A stretch of 37,078 nt of DNA from Lachnospiraceae bacterium M18-1 (GTDB taxonomy: Bacteria > Bacillota > Clostridia > Lachnospirales > Lachnospiraceae): positions 1,649,108 to 1,686,185 of the forward strand of contig KE159605.1 in assembly GCA_000403295.2 (NCBI GenBank), read 5' to 3'. The notes under the pieces were generated by a model. That model searched no databases. It was not told where the DNA came from and saw nothing but the letters and a program-made list of their open reading frames with translations. The translations under genes and the position numbers were made by a program. This document shows, piece after piece, positions 24,104-32,684 of this stretch (positions are counted from its first letter, which is position 1; the number at the start of each line of letters is the position of its first letter).

Positions 24104-25807
24104 ATGAAAAAAGTAATCCAGAACTTAAAAATCAGCCAGAAACTCTATGTCCTTGTAGGGGTCGCATTGGTCGGTATGCTGATGATCGGAGGCATGTCAT
24201 TCAATCTGATGGGCAGATTGAACGAAACAACCAGTGATATCTCCACAAGCTGGATGCCCAGTATCGATACGGCAAGGGATATGGATACCACCATTTCCAA
24301 TATCCGCCTCAATGAGCTGGGGTATCTCACCGCCACTTCTTCTGAAGGTAAAGAATCAAGCCTGCAGTATCTGCAGGAGGAAAAAGAAGAGATGAACGGT
24401 CTGCTCGCCATGTACAGTGATATGATCGACGAAGAAGAGCGTTCCTACTATGAAGCTGCTCAAAAGGCATGGTCCGCGTATGACCAGGCTGATGAGAAGC
24501 TGATGGCTCTTGCAGAGCAGGGCAGGACCGAGCAGGCCCGCAGCATTCTGGATGGAGAATGTGTCGAACTCTACAATGCAGTGACCAGCTCTTTCAGAGA
24601 TATCATCGAATACAATACAGAAGGCAGCGATCAGGCAACAGAAGAAGGCGTTTCCCTTTACCGGACCGCTCTTTTTTCACAGGCCGCCGTTATGATCGTT
24701 ATCATCATCATCGGCGTTTATTTTTCATTTGTGATCATACGCGGAATCAAGTTTCCTATATTTGAGATCGAGCATGCTGCTTCCAGGATAGCGCAGGGCG
24801 ACCTGGACATTGATATTTCCTATACCTCCAGAGATGAGCTGGGCGTTCTTTCGAGCCAGGTGCGTGAACTGATCCGCAAGCTTCAGGTCATCATTGAAGA
24901 TGAAAATAAATTCCTGGCTAAAATGGCTTCTGGAGATTTTACCATAGATTCCACATGCTCAGAAGAATATACCGGCGGGTTCCGCCCTCTTTTGGATTCC
25001 TTCCGCGCGATTTCTGAAAAGCTGAACGACACCCTGCTTCAGATCAGCAACAGCTCTGAGCAGGTTGCAAGCGGTTCCGAGCAGGTATCCAGCGGAGCAC
25101 AGGCCCTCTCCCAGGGCGCCACAGAACAGGCAAGTTCCGTAGAAGAGCTGGCAGCCACAGTGACAGAGATCTCGAACCGTGTACAGCAAAACGCAGAACA
25201 CGCCCGGAAAGCCAACTCCATGGCGGATACGGTCAGCGATGAGATGAATACAAGCAATCAGAAGATGCAGGATATGATCCAGGCTATGAATGATATCAGC
25301 CATTGCTCCGACGAGATCGGCAAGATCATCAAGACTATTGAGGATATCGCCTTCCAGACCAACATCCTTGCACTGAATGCCGCCGTAGAAGCTGCACGCG
25401 CGGGAGATGCGGGAAAAGGCTTTGCGGTGGTAGCCGATGAAGTCCGCAACCTGGCAAGTAAGAGTGCGGAAGCATCCCGCAGCACTGCTTCCCTGATTGA
25501 AAATTCTCTCAGAGCAGTGGACAGCGGAACACAGATTGCAGACGAAACTGCAAACTCCCTGAAGGAGGCTGTAGAAGGAGTCAATGCCATGCATGACATC
25601 ATCGTCCAGATTTCCGAAGCCAGCAGCACCCAGGCGGATGCCATTTCCCAGATCTCTATGGGAATCGAACAGATTTCCAATGTGGTACAGACCAACTCCG
25701 CGACCGCCCAGGAAAGTGCAGCGGCCAGCGAAGAGCTGTCCGGCCAGTCTCAGCTTATGAAGAGCCTGGTAGGGAAATTCCATCTCAAGCAAGGTTCTTT
25801 TCGCTAA
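24104..25807 (+). CDS. Methyl-accepting chemotaxis protein
   Basis: 567 aa membrane receptor. TM1 about 13-35, periplasm-equivalent four-helix-bundle sensor (4HB_MCP type) about 36-187, TM2 about 190-212, HAMP about 213-262, coiled-coil signalling domain to the end. The highly conserved hairpin tip [27 protein letters not shown] is at about 407-433. No C-terminal CheR-binding pentapeptide is seen. AAGGAG precedes the ATG. It stands alone without flagellar or che genes nearby, so its ligand is unknown. A 5' UTR hairpin CTTTCAC/GTGAAAG (24041-24047, 24061-24067) is present. Confidence 0.95.
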   Translation: MKKVIQNLKISQKLYVLVGVALVGMLMIGGMSFNLMGRLNETTSDISTSWMPSIDTARDMDTTISNIRLNELGYLTATSSEGKESSLQYLQEEKEEMNGLLAMYSDMIDEEERSYYEAAQKAWSAYDQADEKLMALAEQGRTEQARSILDGECVELYNAVTSSFRDIIEYNTEGSDQATEEGVSLYRTALFSQAAVMIVIIIIGVYFSFVIIRGIKFPIFEIEHAASRIAQGDLDIDISYTSRDELGVLSSQVRELIRKLQVIIEDENKFLAKMASGDFTIDSTCSEEYTGGFRPLLDSFRAISEKLNDTLLQISNSSEQVASGSEQVSSGAQALSQGATEQASSVEELAATVTEISNRVQQNAEHARKANSMADTVSDEMNTSNQKMQDMIQAMNDISHCSDEIGKIIKTIEDIAFQTNILALNAAVEAARAGDAGKGFAVVADEVRNLASKSAEASRSTASLIENSLRAVDSGTQIADETANSLKEAVEGVNAMHDIIVQISEASSTQADAISQISMGIEQISNVVQTNSATAQESAAASEELSGQSQLMKSLVGKFHLKQGSFR

Positions 25808-25828
25808 AAAACGAACCCAAAAATGAAG

Positions 25829-25874
25829 CCCTCCCCTTTTGTCAGACAAGGAAATATCTGGCAAAGGGGGTTTT
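25829..25874. terminator. Terminator between the MCP and the histidine kinase
   Basis: CCCCTTTT-GTCAGA pairs with TCTGGC-AAAGGGG (one bulge), followed by TTTTT on the plus strand. It separates converging genes. Confidence 0.75.
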
Positions 25875-25894
25875 TCTATAGATACGCTTCCAGA

Positions 25895-27286
25895 TTACTG
25901 CAGGCTCAGCTGTCTGATATAAAGCGTCACCCTTCCTCCGCCTCTCTCCCCATTCTCGATCACCAGGCAGCCCCCCTGTCTCTCCGCAAACTGACGCGCC
26001 GTATGCAGTCCAATCCCATAATGTACCTTACTGCTCCGGCTCTTATCTCCCCTGTAAAACCGTTCTGCGGCATATTTGAGATCCTCCTCCGAAAATCCCG
26101 GTCCTTCATCCATCACCGCCGCGGCCAGATACACTTTCTCCGCTTCTTCCCGGTTACAAAAATGAATCCGGATTCCCTTTCCCGGCGGACTATAATCCAA
26201 CCCATTGCTGACGATATTCTGAAATGCCCGGATCATCTCAATTTCAATCCCCTGAATCTCTCCCCGCAGCTCCTCCCTGCTGAAAAAGACCGTACACTTG
26301 CGCGCAGATGCCAAAAGCCTTGCCTGTTCTTCCATTTTTTCGGCAAGTTCTTCACAGGGTATCAGACGTTTCTCCCTCCGGTCCGCCAGCAAAATCTCAT
26401 GCAGCATCCCCAGATACCCCTCCATGATCTCCACACCCTGCAGGATATCCCGGCTGTACTCTTTCTCCTCCGCCGCCAGGTCTCCCTCCGCCAGCAGCTC
26501 CGCATTTCCCCGGATGACCGTCAGCGGGGTCTTGATGTCATGAGCCAGAGCGGCGATCTGCTCCTCCCGGCTCTTCTCCAGGTCCCACTGCCGATACAGC
26601 GAATCTTTCAGCGCTTCCTTCATCTGATACAGGGAATCCAGCACCTCCTCCACTTCCCTGATATCCGAATGCCCTTTCTCAAATTCCAGATTCTGCTTCC
26701 GGATCTCTCCGGTTACTTCATTAAGCACTCCGATCCTGTTCTGCATATACTTTCCAAAGCTTCTGGACACCACCGCCGTATGCAGCAGAAATAAGACTAC
26801 ATACAAAATAACCAGAAGCACATCCGCCCTGGGAATCCATTTTCTGAAAAATGGATTCCGATACAGCATCGTGATCTCATAATTGACAATGCACACTTCT
26901 CCTGCATCCCGTTCTACAAATCGATAATACCCATGCCCATTGGTATAGACCATTCTCTCTTCATAATGCTCCCAGGCCGTTTTTCTCTCTCCTGCCGAAA
27001 TCGTACCATACAGCCAGCTTCCATCCCCGCCGAACACTCCGAAGCTGCACCCCGGCGGTATCATCTCCCCTGTAATCTCCGGCGCTACCTTAAGCTCTTC
27101 CTCCGCTTCATTCAGCCAGAGCTCCGCATAATTAGCCGGAAGCACCTCCCCTGCTGCCTCCAGTACCATAAATATACCAAACAGCACCAGCATCCAAAGC
27201 AGCGCCCCTCCTGCCAGCAGGCAGACATACCGCAGAAATACATTCGCAATCGTTCTTGGTCCCGCAATTTTCCTGATCATTTCCAT
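25895..27286 (-). CDS. Sensor histidine kinase of the peptide-resistance module
   Basis: 463 aa. TM1 about 18-42, an extracellular loop of about 110 residues, TM2 about 153-173, a linker, the H-box LAHDIKTPLTVIRGN (His249), then N-box NIVSNGLDYSPPG, G1 DEGPGFS and G2 HYGIGLH. It autophosphorylates and passes phosphate to the response regulator encoded just upstream. The sensor loop is short, as in LanK/CprK-type kinases. The ATG at 27286 is used; the ATG at 27280 (ATGA overlap with the regulator stop) is equally possible. Confidence 0.9.
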   Translation of the reverse strand: MEMIRKIAGPRTIANVFLRYVCLLAGGALLWMLVLFGIFMVLEAAGEVLPANYAELWLNEAEEELKVAPEITGEMIPPGCSFGVFGGDGSWLYGTISAGERKTAWEHYEERMVYTNGHGYYRFVERDAGEVCIVNYEITMLYRNPFFRKWIPRADVLLVILYVVLFLLHTAVVSRSFGKYMQNRIGVLNEVTGEIRKQNLEFEKGHSDIREVEEVLDSLYQMKEALKDSLYRQWDLEKSREEQIAALAHDIKTPLTVIRGNAELLAEGDLAAEEKEYSRDILQGVEIMEGYLGMLHEILLADRREKRLIPCEELAEKMEEQARLLASARKCTVFFSREELRGEIQGIEIEMIRAFQNIVSNGLDYSPPGKGIRIHFCNREEAEKVYLAAAVMDEGPGFSEEDLKYAAERFYRGDKSRSSKVHYGIGLHTARQFAERQGGCLVIENGERGGGRVTLYIRQLSLQ

Positions 27287-27936
27287 CGATACCCAATCCC
27301 CCAGACTGTTTCTATCGGCTCCAGCCCTGCCTTCTGGCACTTTGCCCGAATGTTTTTGATATGCTCGGTGATCACCGAATTGTCGCTCTCTTTCTCATAG
27401 CCAAATACATGCTCATAGATCCGGTCTTTAGAAAACACCTGTCCGTGGTTCAGCGCCAGGTACTCGCAGATCGCATATTCACTTTTCGTAAAATCAATTT
27501 CCATGTCCCTGTACCGTACCTTTTTTGCCTTCAGAAGAAACTGCACGCCGCCCACCGACACTGCCTGCTTCTTTTCCCTCGTCTCCCGCCGCAGATGAGC
27601 CGCCACCCGTGCCCGGAGCTCTCCGATACCGAAGGGCTTGGTGATATAGTCGTCCCCTCCGATGCCAAGCCCCTTCATGAGATCCGCTTCTTCCGTCTTT
27701 GCGGTCAAAAACAGGATCGGGCAGTCCACCGAATCCCGGATCTCCCTGCACAGCGTAAACCCGTCCTTCCCAGGCATCATAACGTCCATAAGGATCAGCT
27801 GGTAGTCTGAGAGCTTCAGCTTCGCAAGTTCCAGAGGATTCAATACCGTCGTCACATGATACCCTTCCCTTTCCAATGTATTTTTGACCAGCCTCAAAAT
27901 ATGTTCCTCATCGTCCACCGCCAATATGTTAATCAT
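27277..27936 (-). CDS. OmpR-family response regulator of the peptide-resistance module
   Basis: 219 aa: receiver domain (about 1-115; acidic pair DDEE at 8-11, phospho-acceptor Asp51 in LILMDVMMPG, Lys in LFLTAKTEE) and winged-helix DNA-binding domain (about 125-219; SKDRIYEHVFGYEKESDNSVITEHIKNIRAKC, ending GIGYRWK). The start at 27936 follows AAGGAAGG. It overlaps lanG by 8 nt and the kinase by a few bases. Probably activates the ABC operon through the repeated TTATA-type sites at 30366-30435 (inference). Confidence 0.92.
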   Translation of the reverse strand: MINILAVDDEEHILRLVKNTLEREGYHVTTVLNPLELAKLKLSDYQLILMDVMMPGKDGFTLCREIRDSVDCPILFLTAKTEEADLMKGLGIGGDDYITKPFGIGELRARVAAHLRRETREKKQAVSVGGVQFLLKAKKVRYRDMEIDFTKSEYAICEYLALNHGQVFSKDRIYEHVFGYEKESDNSVITEHIKNIRAKCQKAGLEPIETVWGIGYRWK

Positions 27937-28699
27937 GACACTGCCTTCCTTCATAAAAATGATACCACAGGAAAATCGTCCCCCACAGCACGGCCGTCAA
28001 AACCATGCCTGCCATCAAACTTCGGAAAATAAACCCGGCAGATACCGCCCCGTTTCCCTTCCAATATAATAACAGATATCCGCACCATCTGCCACCCCAG
28101 GAGCAGGGAAAAAACTGCCACAGCCCTTCCCCCAGCCCGGTCAGGAACAGGGCCGCTGTGAGCAGCTCCGCCGTTCCTGCACACATGGAGATAGTTTTAG
28201 AAAAGGCCAGATTCAGAAACAGATGGAACAGATACAGGTTCGCCCCTCCCAGCCACAGCACAGCCGCCATCCCCAGATATTGGCCCGGAGCATATACCAT
28301 CCTTCCCGTCATGATTCCATATCCCGCCGCAAAGCCCCCCACAGCCAGCAGCATGGATCCAAGCCCCATGCCCGCCAGCAGGATCCACTTTGCCAGCAGA
28401 GAAGCACCTTTATGAGCCGCCGCCCCGAGCATTGTCTGAAAATGACCCTGTTCCTCCATTTCCACGGACAGGGAGCAGACCACGCTGATGATCATCGGAA
28501 ATGCAATGGATAATACCTGAATGTACCCGGATACCTTCCCTTCGTCACTCCACCCAGACCAACTGTAATACATCAGGAACACCGCAATCCCCAGCAGAGG
28601 AACCAGCAGATGAATCCAGGTCAAAAGGGTATGCCGCACTTTCCAAAATTCCGCTTTTATGAGCCGCAGCAGTTCCCCTTGTCTCACAGCTTCCATCAT
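27929..28699 (-). CDS. Lantibiotic-protection ABC transporter permease (LanG/MutG-like)
   Basis: 256 aa, six membrane segments, ABC-2 type. LIKAEFWKVRHTLLTWIHLLVPLLGIAVFL at the start is typical of LanG/CprC permeases. It overlaps lanE by ATGA and the response regulator by 8 nt, so the five genes form one transcript. With LanE it should form the membrane pore that expels peptides from the membrane. Confidence 0.85.
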   Translation of the reverse strand: MMEAVRQGELLRLIKAEFWKVRHTLLTWIHLLVPLLGIAVFLMYYSWSGWSDEGKVSGYIQVLSIAFPMIISVVCSLSVEMEEQGHFQTMLGAAAHKGASLLAKWILLAGMGLGSMLLAVGGFAAGYGIMTGRMVYAPGQYLGMAAVLWLGGANLYLFHLFLNLAFSKTISMCAGTAELLTAALFLTGLGEGLWQFFPCSWGGRWCGYLLLYWKGNGAVSAGFIFRSLMAGMVLTAVLWGTIFLWYHFYEGRQCHD

Positions 28700-29460
28700 C
28701 TCTCCACCTTCCTTTCAAACCACCTCCGGCTCAGACGCCAGAAAAGGAAGAACCAGAAAAGCGATGCCGCGATTCCCAGAGGCAGCCCCGTCCGTTCCAT
28801 CAGTTCCGGCGAATAGGTCATGCTTCCCGGCTCCGCTATCAGCCCGTTGGGCAGTATCCCCAGGATTATACACATCATCCGGGCCGCAATTCCTCCCGGA
28901 AGTGCCCAGAAATAGGGTTTCAGAGACAGTTCGGCGGAGCACAGGACCCACATGCCCATATGGAGAAGCACCATGGGAAATGTCCCTGTAACCTGCTGCA
29001 GAAACAGACAGAACGGAATCTGCCACAATGACACTGTAAACAATATCAGCACCGCAAAGATCTGCTGTCCGGGTGTCAGACTGATCCGAAATACTCTGTG
29101 CAGGATCTGTTCCATTCCGGTACCGGCAGCCAGGGTCGCGCCTCCCAGCACCAGCAGGGCCGTTCCCATACAGCGGATGCCGTACAGGATCTTTCCGTCC
29201 CATATGCTCCCCGGCTCTGCCGGCAGCGTCCAGATGGCCCGGTTCCCCAGCTTCTTATCCCTGTTTCCCACTGCCCCGCACAGGAACGCAGCCATTCCCG
29301 GGAACAGAACTGTATACCACCAGTTATAGCAGTCGATTGTAAAATAATCCCAGGTCAGCCCGGCCGACAGCGCCACCACCGTCAACGGCATGATCCAGAC
29401 CAGCTTCCCCGCAACGGTATGCCGGTTCTTTAAACTCTCTGCAATATAATATTCTCTCAT
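28696..29460 (-). CDS. Lantibiotic-protection ABC transporter permease (LanE/MutE-like)
   Basis: 254 aa, six membrane segments. It begins MREYYIAESLKNRHT, with paired WDYFTIDCYNWWYTVLFPGM in the second segment, as in LanE/EpiE permeases. AGGAGAAG precedes the start. It follows lanF after 127 bp and overlaps lanG. Confidence 0.85.
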   Translation of the reverse strand: MREYYIAESLKNRHTVAGKLVWIMPLTVVALSAGLTWDYFTIDCYNWWYTVLFPGMAAFLCGAVGNRDKKLGNRAIWTLPAEPGSIWDGKILYGIRCMGTALLVLGGATLAAGTGMEQILHRVFRISLTPGQQIFAVLILFTVSLWQIPFCLFLQQVTGTFPMVLLHMGMWVLCSAELSLKPYFWALPGGIAARMMCIILGILPNGLIAEPGSMTYSPELMERTGLPLGIAASLFWFFLFWRLSRRWFERKVER

Positions 29461-29587
29461 CTGATCTCTTCTCCTTTCAAATATATGCCCGACTGTGCCG
29501 CCGGCAATGATCTACGTACAGGCATTCTGCTAAGAATTTGCACAAAATAGCATCTATATCTTGCCTGCCTGTTTCTCTAAACCCGCT

Positions 29588-30289
29588 CTAAGCCGCCCGG
29601 TGCTTCGCCGCAATCTTCATAAAAAGTTCCTCCAGATGCCCTTCCTCCGGCATTTCTCCCTGATAACCCAGCATCCCGTTTGCGATGATCCCGATATAGT
29701 CCGCAGTCTGGGCGATCTCACTTAAGATATGGCTGGACACGATCACCGTGATCCCCTCCTGGGGGAATCTCCGAATCATTTCACGCAGCTCCTGAATCCC
29801 GATTGGGTCCAGCCCGTTCAGCGGTTCATCCAGGATCAATAGCCTCGGCTGACCCAGCAGCGCGATCCCAAGTCCCAGCCTCTGCTTCATCCCCAGCGAA
29901 AATGCCCCCGCCTTTTTCTTCCCTGTATCCGCAAGGTCCACCAAATCCAGCACCTCCCGAATCCGAGCATCCGATATCCCCAGGATCAGCGCCCGGACTT
30001 TCAGATTCTCCCAGGCCGTCAGGTTCTCATATACCGGGGGCGTCTCCACCAGTGCGCCGATCTCCGCCAGATCCTTCCGGCTCCATGGATGTCCGTCAAA
30101 AATCACCTTCCCGCTGGTGGGCCTAAGAATCCCTGTCAGCATCTTCAAGATCGTCGATTTCCCCGCCCCGTTGGGGCCAAGAAGCCCGTATACACAGCAC
30201 TCCGGTATCTGCAGAGACACGCCGCACACCGCAGAATGGCCCCGGAACTCTTTTGTTACACACTCTGTTTCTAAAATATGTTTCATCAT
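29588..30289 (-). CDS. Lantibiotic/cationic-peptide ABC transporter ATPase (LanF/CprA/BcrA-like)
   Basis: 233 aa, one ABC domain. Walker A GPNGAGKST (38-46), signature FSLGMKQRLGL (129-139), Walker B LLILDEP (149-155), switch His in IVSSHIL. The Q-loop position reads LVETPPVYENLTA, so Gln is replaced by Glu81; this E-loop is typical of LanF-type ATPases. Ribosome binding site GGAAAGGATGG before the MM start. A further exact 95-bp copy of its middle part is at the right window edge. It likely powers removal of lantibiotics or similar peptides. Confidence 0.9.
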   Translation of the reverse strand: MMKHILETECVTKEFRGHSAVCGVSLQIPECCVYGLLGPNGAGKSTILKMLTGILRPTSGKVIFDGHPWSRKDLAEIGALVETPPVYENLTAWENLKVRALILGISDARIREVLDLVDLADTGKKKAGAFSLGMKQRLGLGIALLGQPRLLILDEPLNGLDPIGIQELREMIRRFPQEGITVIVSSHILSEIAQTADYIGIIANGMLGYQGEMPEEGHLEELFMKIAAKHRAA

Positions 30290-30365
30290 ATTCCATCCTT
30301 TCCTGTCACATTTTTCACACTGCATTTCGTATGGTCTGTCACTCACTTGATGCAATAAAAACTTC

Positions 30366-30435
30366 TGTCTCGTAACCGATTACAGGAATAAGGATAACAG
30401 GGAATTATAAAGAAAGTATAAGGAAATGAAAAATC
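30366..30435 (-). promoter_or_regulatory. Upstream region of the peptide-resistance operon; 70-bp repeat, copy 1
   Basis: About 86% identical to 31145-31214. On the minus strand it contains TTATACTTTC followed 11 bp on by TTATAATTCC, and TTATCC/TTATTC further on. Two TTATA half-sites 11 bp apart fit OmpR-type regulator binding, and TTATAAT can serve as -10. It lies about 75-145 bp before lanF. Confidence 0.55.
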
Positions 30436-30468
30436 CGCTGTTCTTTTTTCTATATACGGCCACCAAAA

Positions 30469-30496
30469 AAAGAGTGCCAAACAGTCAACACTCTTT
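30469..30496 (-). terminator. Terminator upstream of the peptide-resistance promoter
   Basis: On the minus strand AAAGAGTG pairs with CACTCTTT around a 12-nt loop, followed by a T7 tract. It ends transcription from the methylase remnant. Confidence 0.7.
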
Positions 30497-30658
30497 CGAT
30501 ATCGCCAGTCTTTTTTAGGTCTACTACCGCCCTTTATACTGTTTTATATGACACTTCTAAACGGACAGCTATTTCGGACAATGAAATCATTTACGCTATT
30601 ATAAGCACTAAAACCCTTATGTTTACAGTGATAAGGAAGTATAGAAACTAACTTATCA
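30497..30658. other. Non-coding stretch downstream of the methylase remnant
   Basis: No intact gene. Minus-strand frames are short and broken, probably the tail of the decayed methylase region. Confidence 0.35.
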
Positions 30659-31060
30659 TTAACACGGACAAACAGGGGCTACAAACGGAGAGCCAATTAC
30701 CGCAAAAAGATTGATTATGCAAAAGTGTTTGGCTCTCTGTTTTACTGCGTTTTTTATTCTCTGAGTGAGAGATAGAATTTGGTAATTGTAAATTGTTGCT
30801 AAAAAAATATATTCTTGCGCCTTTTTACTTATCTGGATACTGTAGATGACATCCAAATAGCTACTTCGATATTTTTTATATAATTCTGCAACTAATGGAC
30901 ATATATCATATGTGACAACCCATTTTCTATAACATTCTGATATAAGCTTACACAAACAAATCTCTATGGTCTTTCTCAATAAAAGCATTTTTATATAATT
31001 GTGTGCTTTTTTTACATATGGCGGATCAAGATTTATAAATGACTTATAAAATTTTTTCAT
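30659..31060 (-). pseudogene. Frameshifted C-terminal remnant of a D12-class DNA adenine methylase
   Basis: The 133-codon frame carries the methylase motif IV FINLDPPYVKK and further on CYRKWVVTYD, RSSYLDVIYS and KKAQEYIF, all typical of D12-class (Dam-like) adenine methylases. Between them the family sequence (QLYKNAFIEKDHRDLF) is found in a different frame, so there are two compensating frameshifts. After EYIF the likely natural tail (SNNLQLPNSI...) is again out of frame. The N-terminal SAM-binding half (FxGxG) is missing. It is a remnant of a restriction-modification or orphan methylase, not a working enzyme. Confidence 0.7.
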
Positions 31061-31144
31061 CCTAAATTCACCCTTTCCCATATCTTTTTTCATAAATACT
31101 TTGTGTTTCTCACAGACTGACCGGCTTAATCCAGTCAAATAGTT

Positions 31145-31214
31145 TGTGTCATAACTGTTTACAGAAATAAGGATAACGGGGAATTATAAGGAAAGTATAA
31201 AGGAATGAACAATC
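31145..31214 (-). repeat. 70-bp repeat, copy 2
   Basis: About 86% identical to the peptide-resistance promoter region at 30366-30435, in the same orientation. It lies upstream of the methylase remnant. Confidence 0.75.
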
Positions 31215-31228
31215 TTTTAGCACACAAA

Positions 31229-31268
31229 AAGTGTAAAGCCTTTTGTAGTTCTTCAAGACTTTACACTT
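31229..31268 (-). terminator. Terminator of the DUF1016 nuclease gene
   Basis: AAGTGTAAAG (31229-31238) pairs with CTTTACACTT (31259-31268), followed on the minus strand by TTT. Confidence 0.7.
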
Positions 31269-31320
31269 AACCGTATCTTCTATGCAATTTCCAGTTTTAT
31301 ATCTTGATTCTCAGATCTAT

Positions 31321-32367
31321 CTAGGAACGACCTGAATCTAATGATGAAGCAAGCCTCTTCTTAGCCCTGTTAATAGATTGTTTTAGTTTAGCCTCAAGCA
31401 GCTTCATGTCTGGAAGTTTTGTCATATACTCCGCAACTCGTATATTACTTTCATCGAGTTTCATCAGTTCAATATGTTCCTCATTTTTACCAGAACACAA
31501 AATCAACCCTATCGGCTGATTTTCCCCTTCAACCATTTCGTATTTTTCCAGCCAACGTAAATAAAGTTCCATTTGTCCTTTATGTGCCGCTTCAAACTTT
31601 CCTAATTTCAGGTCAATAGCGACCAGACACTTCAGTCTTCTATGAAAGAATAACAGATCGATATAGTAGTCTTCATTATCTATCGTAATTCTTTTCTGAC
31701 GAGCCATAAACGCAAAATCAGACCCCAATTCTATAATGAACTGCTGCAATTCTGCAATAATTGCAGATTCCAAATCCTTTTCAGAATAAGTATCCGCAAG
31801 CCCCAGATAATCCAAAAAATATGGATCTCTAAACACTAAATCCGGAGTCAATTTATTTTCTTCTTGCAATAATGACAATTCCTGAACTATCAGCTCATCC
31901 GGCTTTCTGCTAATAGCGGTTCTCTCATACAGCATAGAATTAATTCTATCCTGAAGCGTTCGAGTATTCCAATGGTTCATTTTGCACATTTCGATATAAA
32001 AATCTCTCTTCAACGGTTCATCTATATACATTAATGCTTTTATACATGTCCAATTTAATTCTCTCCGCAATGCGGAGAATTTTTCGTCATAAGGAAATGT
32101 AATCGCTAAATGCACACAATGCCGCAACTGTTTTTCGCTCCATCCACGTCCATACTCTTGCGTCAACTTTTCTGATAAATATTTTATAATCTGCTTTCCA
32201 TATGTTGCACGTTCATTATTAAGTATATTTTCATTAATATGACTTCCAATTTTCCAATACAAATCTGTGATCTCAGAATTAACAATGGAAGCAACTTTAT
32301 TGCGACTATTATCTATCAACTTTTTGATTTCTAAATAGAGCCTATTCTCATATTTAGCAAGTTCCAT
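31321..32367 (-). CDS. DUF1016 / YhcG-family PDDEXK nuclease-domain protein
   Basis: 348 aa, two domains. N-terminal DUF1016_N (about 1-165; YWKIGSHINENIL, YGKQIIKYLSEKLTQEYGRGWSEKQLRHC, FSALRRELNWT). C-terminal PDDEXK nuclease (about 190-325; YIDLLFFHRRLKCLVAIDLKLGKFEAAHKGQMELYLRW) with the Asp and D-x-K metal residues. Full length and apparently intact. Family members are often found beside restriction systems; the biochemical role is not settled. GGAGGA lies 3 nt before the ATG. A palindrome near its start is repeated inside the gene. Confidence 0.88.
   Translation of the reverse strand: MELAKYENRLYLEIKKLIDNSRNKVASIVNSEITDLYWKIGSHINENILNNERATYGKQIIKYLSEKLTQEYGRGWSEKQLRHCVHLAITFPYDEKFSALRRELNWTCIKALMYIDEPLKRDFYIEMCKMNHWNTRTLQDRINSMLYERTAISRKPDELIVQELSLLQEENKLTPDLVFRDPYFLDYLGLADTYSEKDLESAIIAELQQFIIELGSDFAFMARQKRITIDNEDYYIDLLFFHRRLKCLVAIDLKLGKFEAAHKGQMELYLRWLEKYEMVEGENQPIGLILCSGKNEEHIELMKLDESNIRVAEYMTKLPDMKLLEAKLKQSINRAKKRLASSLDSGRS
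32057..32084. repeat. Palindromic 28-bp repeat inside the DUF1016 gene
   Basis: AATTCTCTCCGCA-A-TGCGGAGAATTTTT, differing by one base from 32377-32404. It encodes the conserved FSALRREL stretch. Confidence 0.85.
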
Positions 32368-32376
32368 AAATCCTCC

Positions 32377-32404
32377 AATTCTCTCCGCAGTGCGGAGAAT
32401 TTTT
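32377..32404. repeat. Palindromic 28-bp repeat in the leader of the DUF1016 gene
   Basis: Same sequence as 32057-32084 except the central base. In the mRNA CTCCGCA/TGCGGAG forms a hairpin ending a few nt before the GGAGGA ribosome binding site; CTCC could also pair with that site. Confidence 0.8.
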
Positions 32405-32607
32405 TCAGGTATTCGATTCCCGTCCCTTTAACTGCTGCTTAGTGCTGACACTCCGATAATGATATTCGACCTTATAATTAACTGGATAGTTGTTCGGAAT
32501 GACACAAATTTCAATATTAGCCTTTCTATCTTCCACCAGCGAATTCATCTACAATAATGCCCAAAACATCTCAAAACCATATTAGAAATGTCCTCAAGCA
32601 GCTTTTC
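32405..32607 (-). pseudogene. Remnant of an AlbA_2-domain (Schlafen-like AAA_4) protein
   Basis: A 47-codon frame (MNSLVEDRKANIEICVIPNN..., 32405-32548) reads a typical AlbA_2 strand pattern, with PVNYKVEYHYRS and STKQQL close to the family PVxYKGEYHYRSGSTKQQL. The preceding family segment LLEDI-N (32584-32601) is in another frame. Neither a proper start nor the rest of the protein is present. Confidence 0.55.
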
Positions 32608-32684
32608 ATGCCACAATTCGTTCCATTCTTCCAGAAGTAAACCGTCCCTTTCTCTAAATATGACCTTATAAATCCCTGACTATC

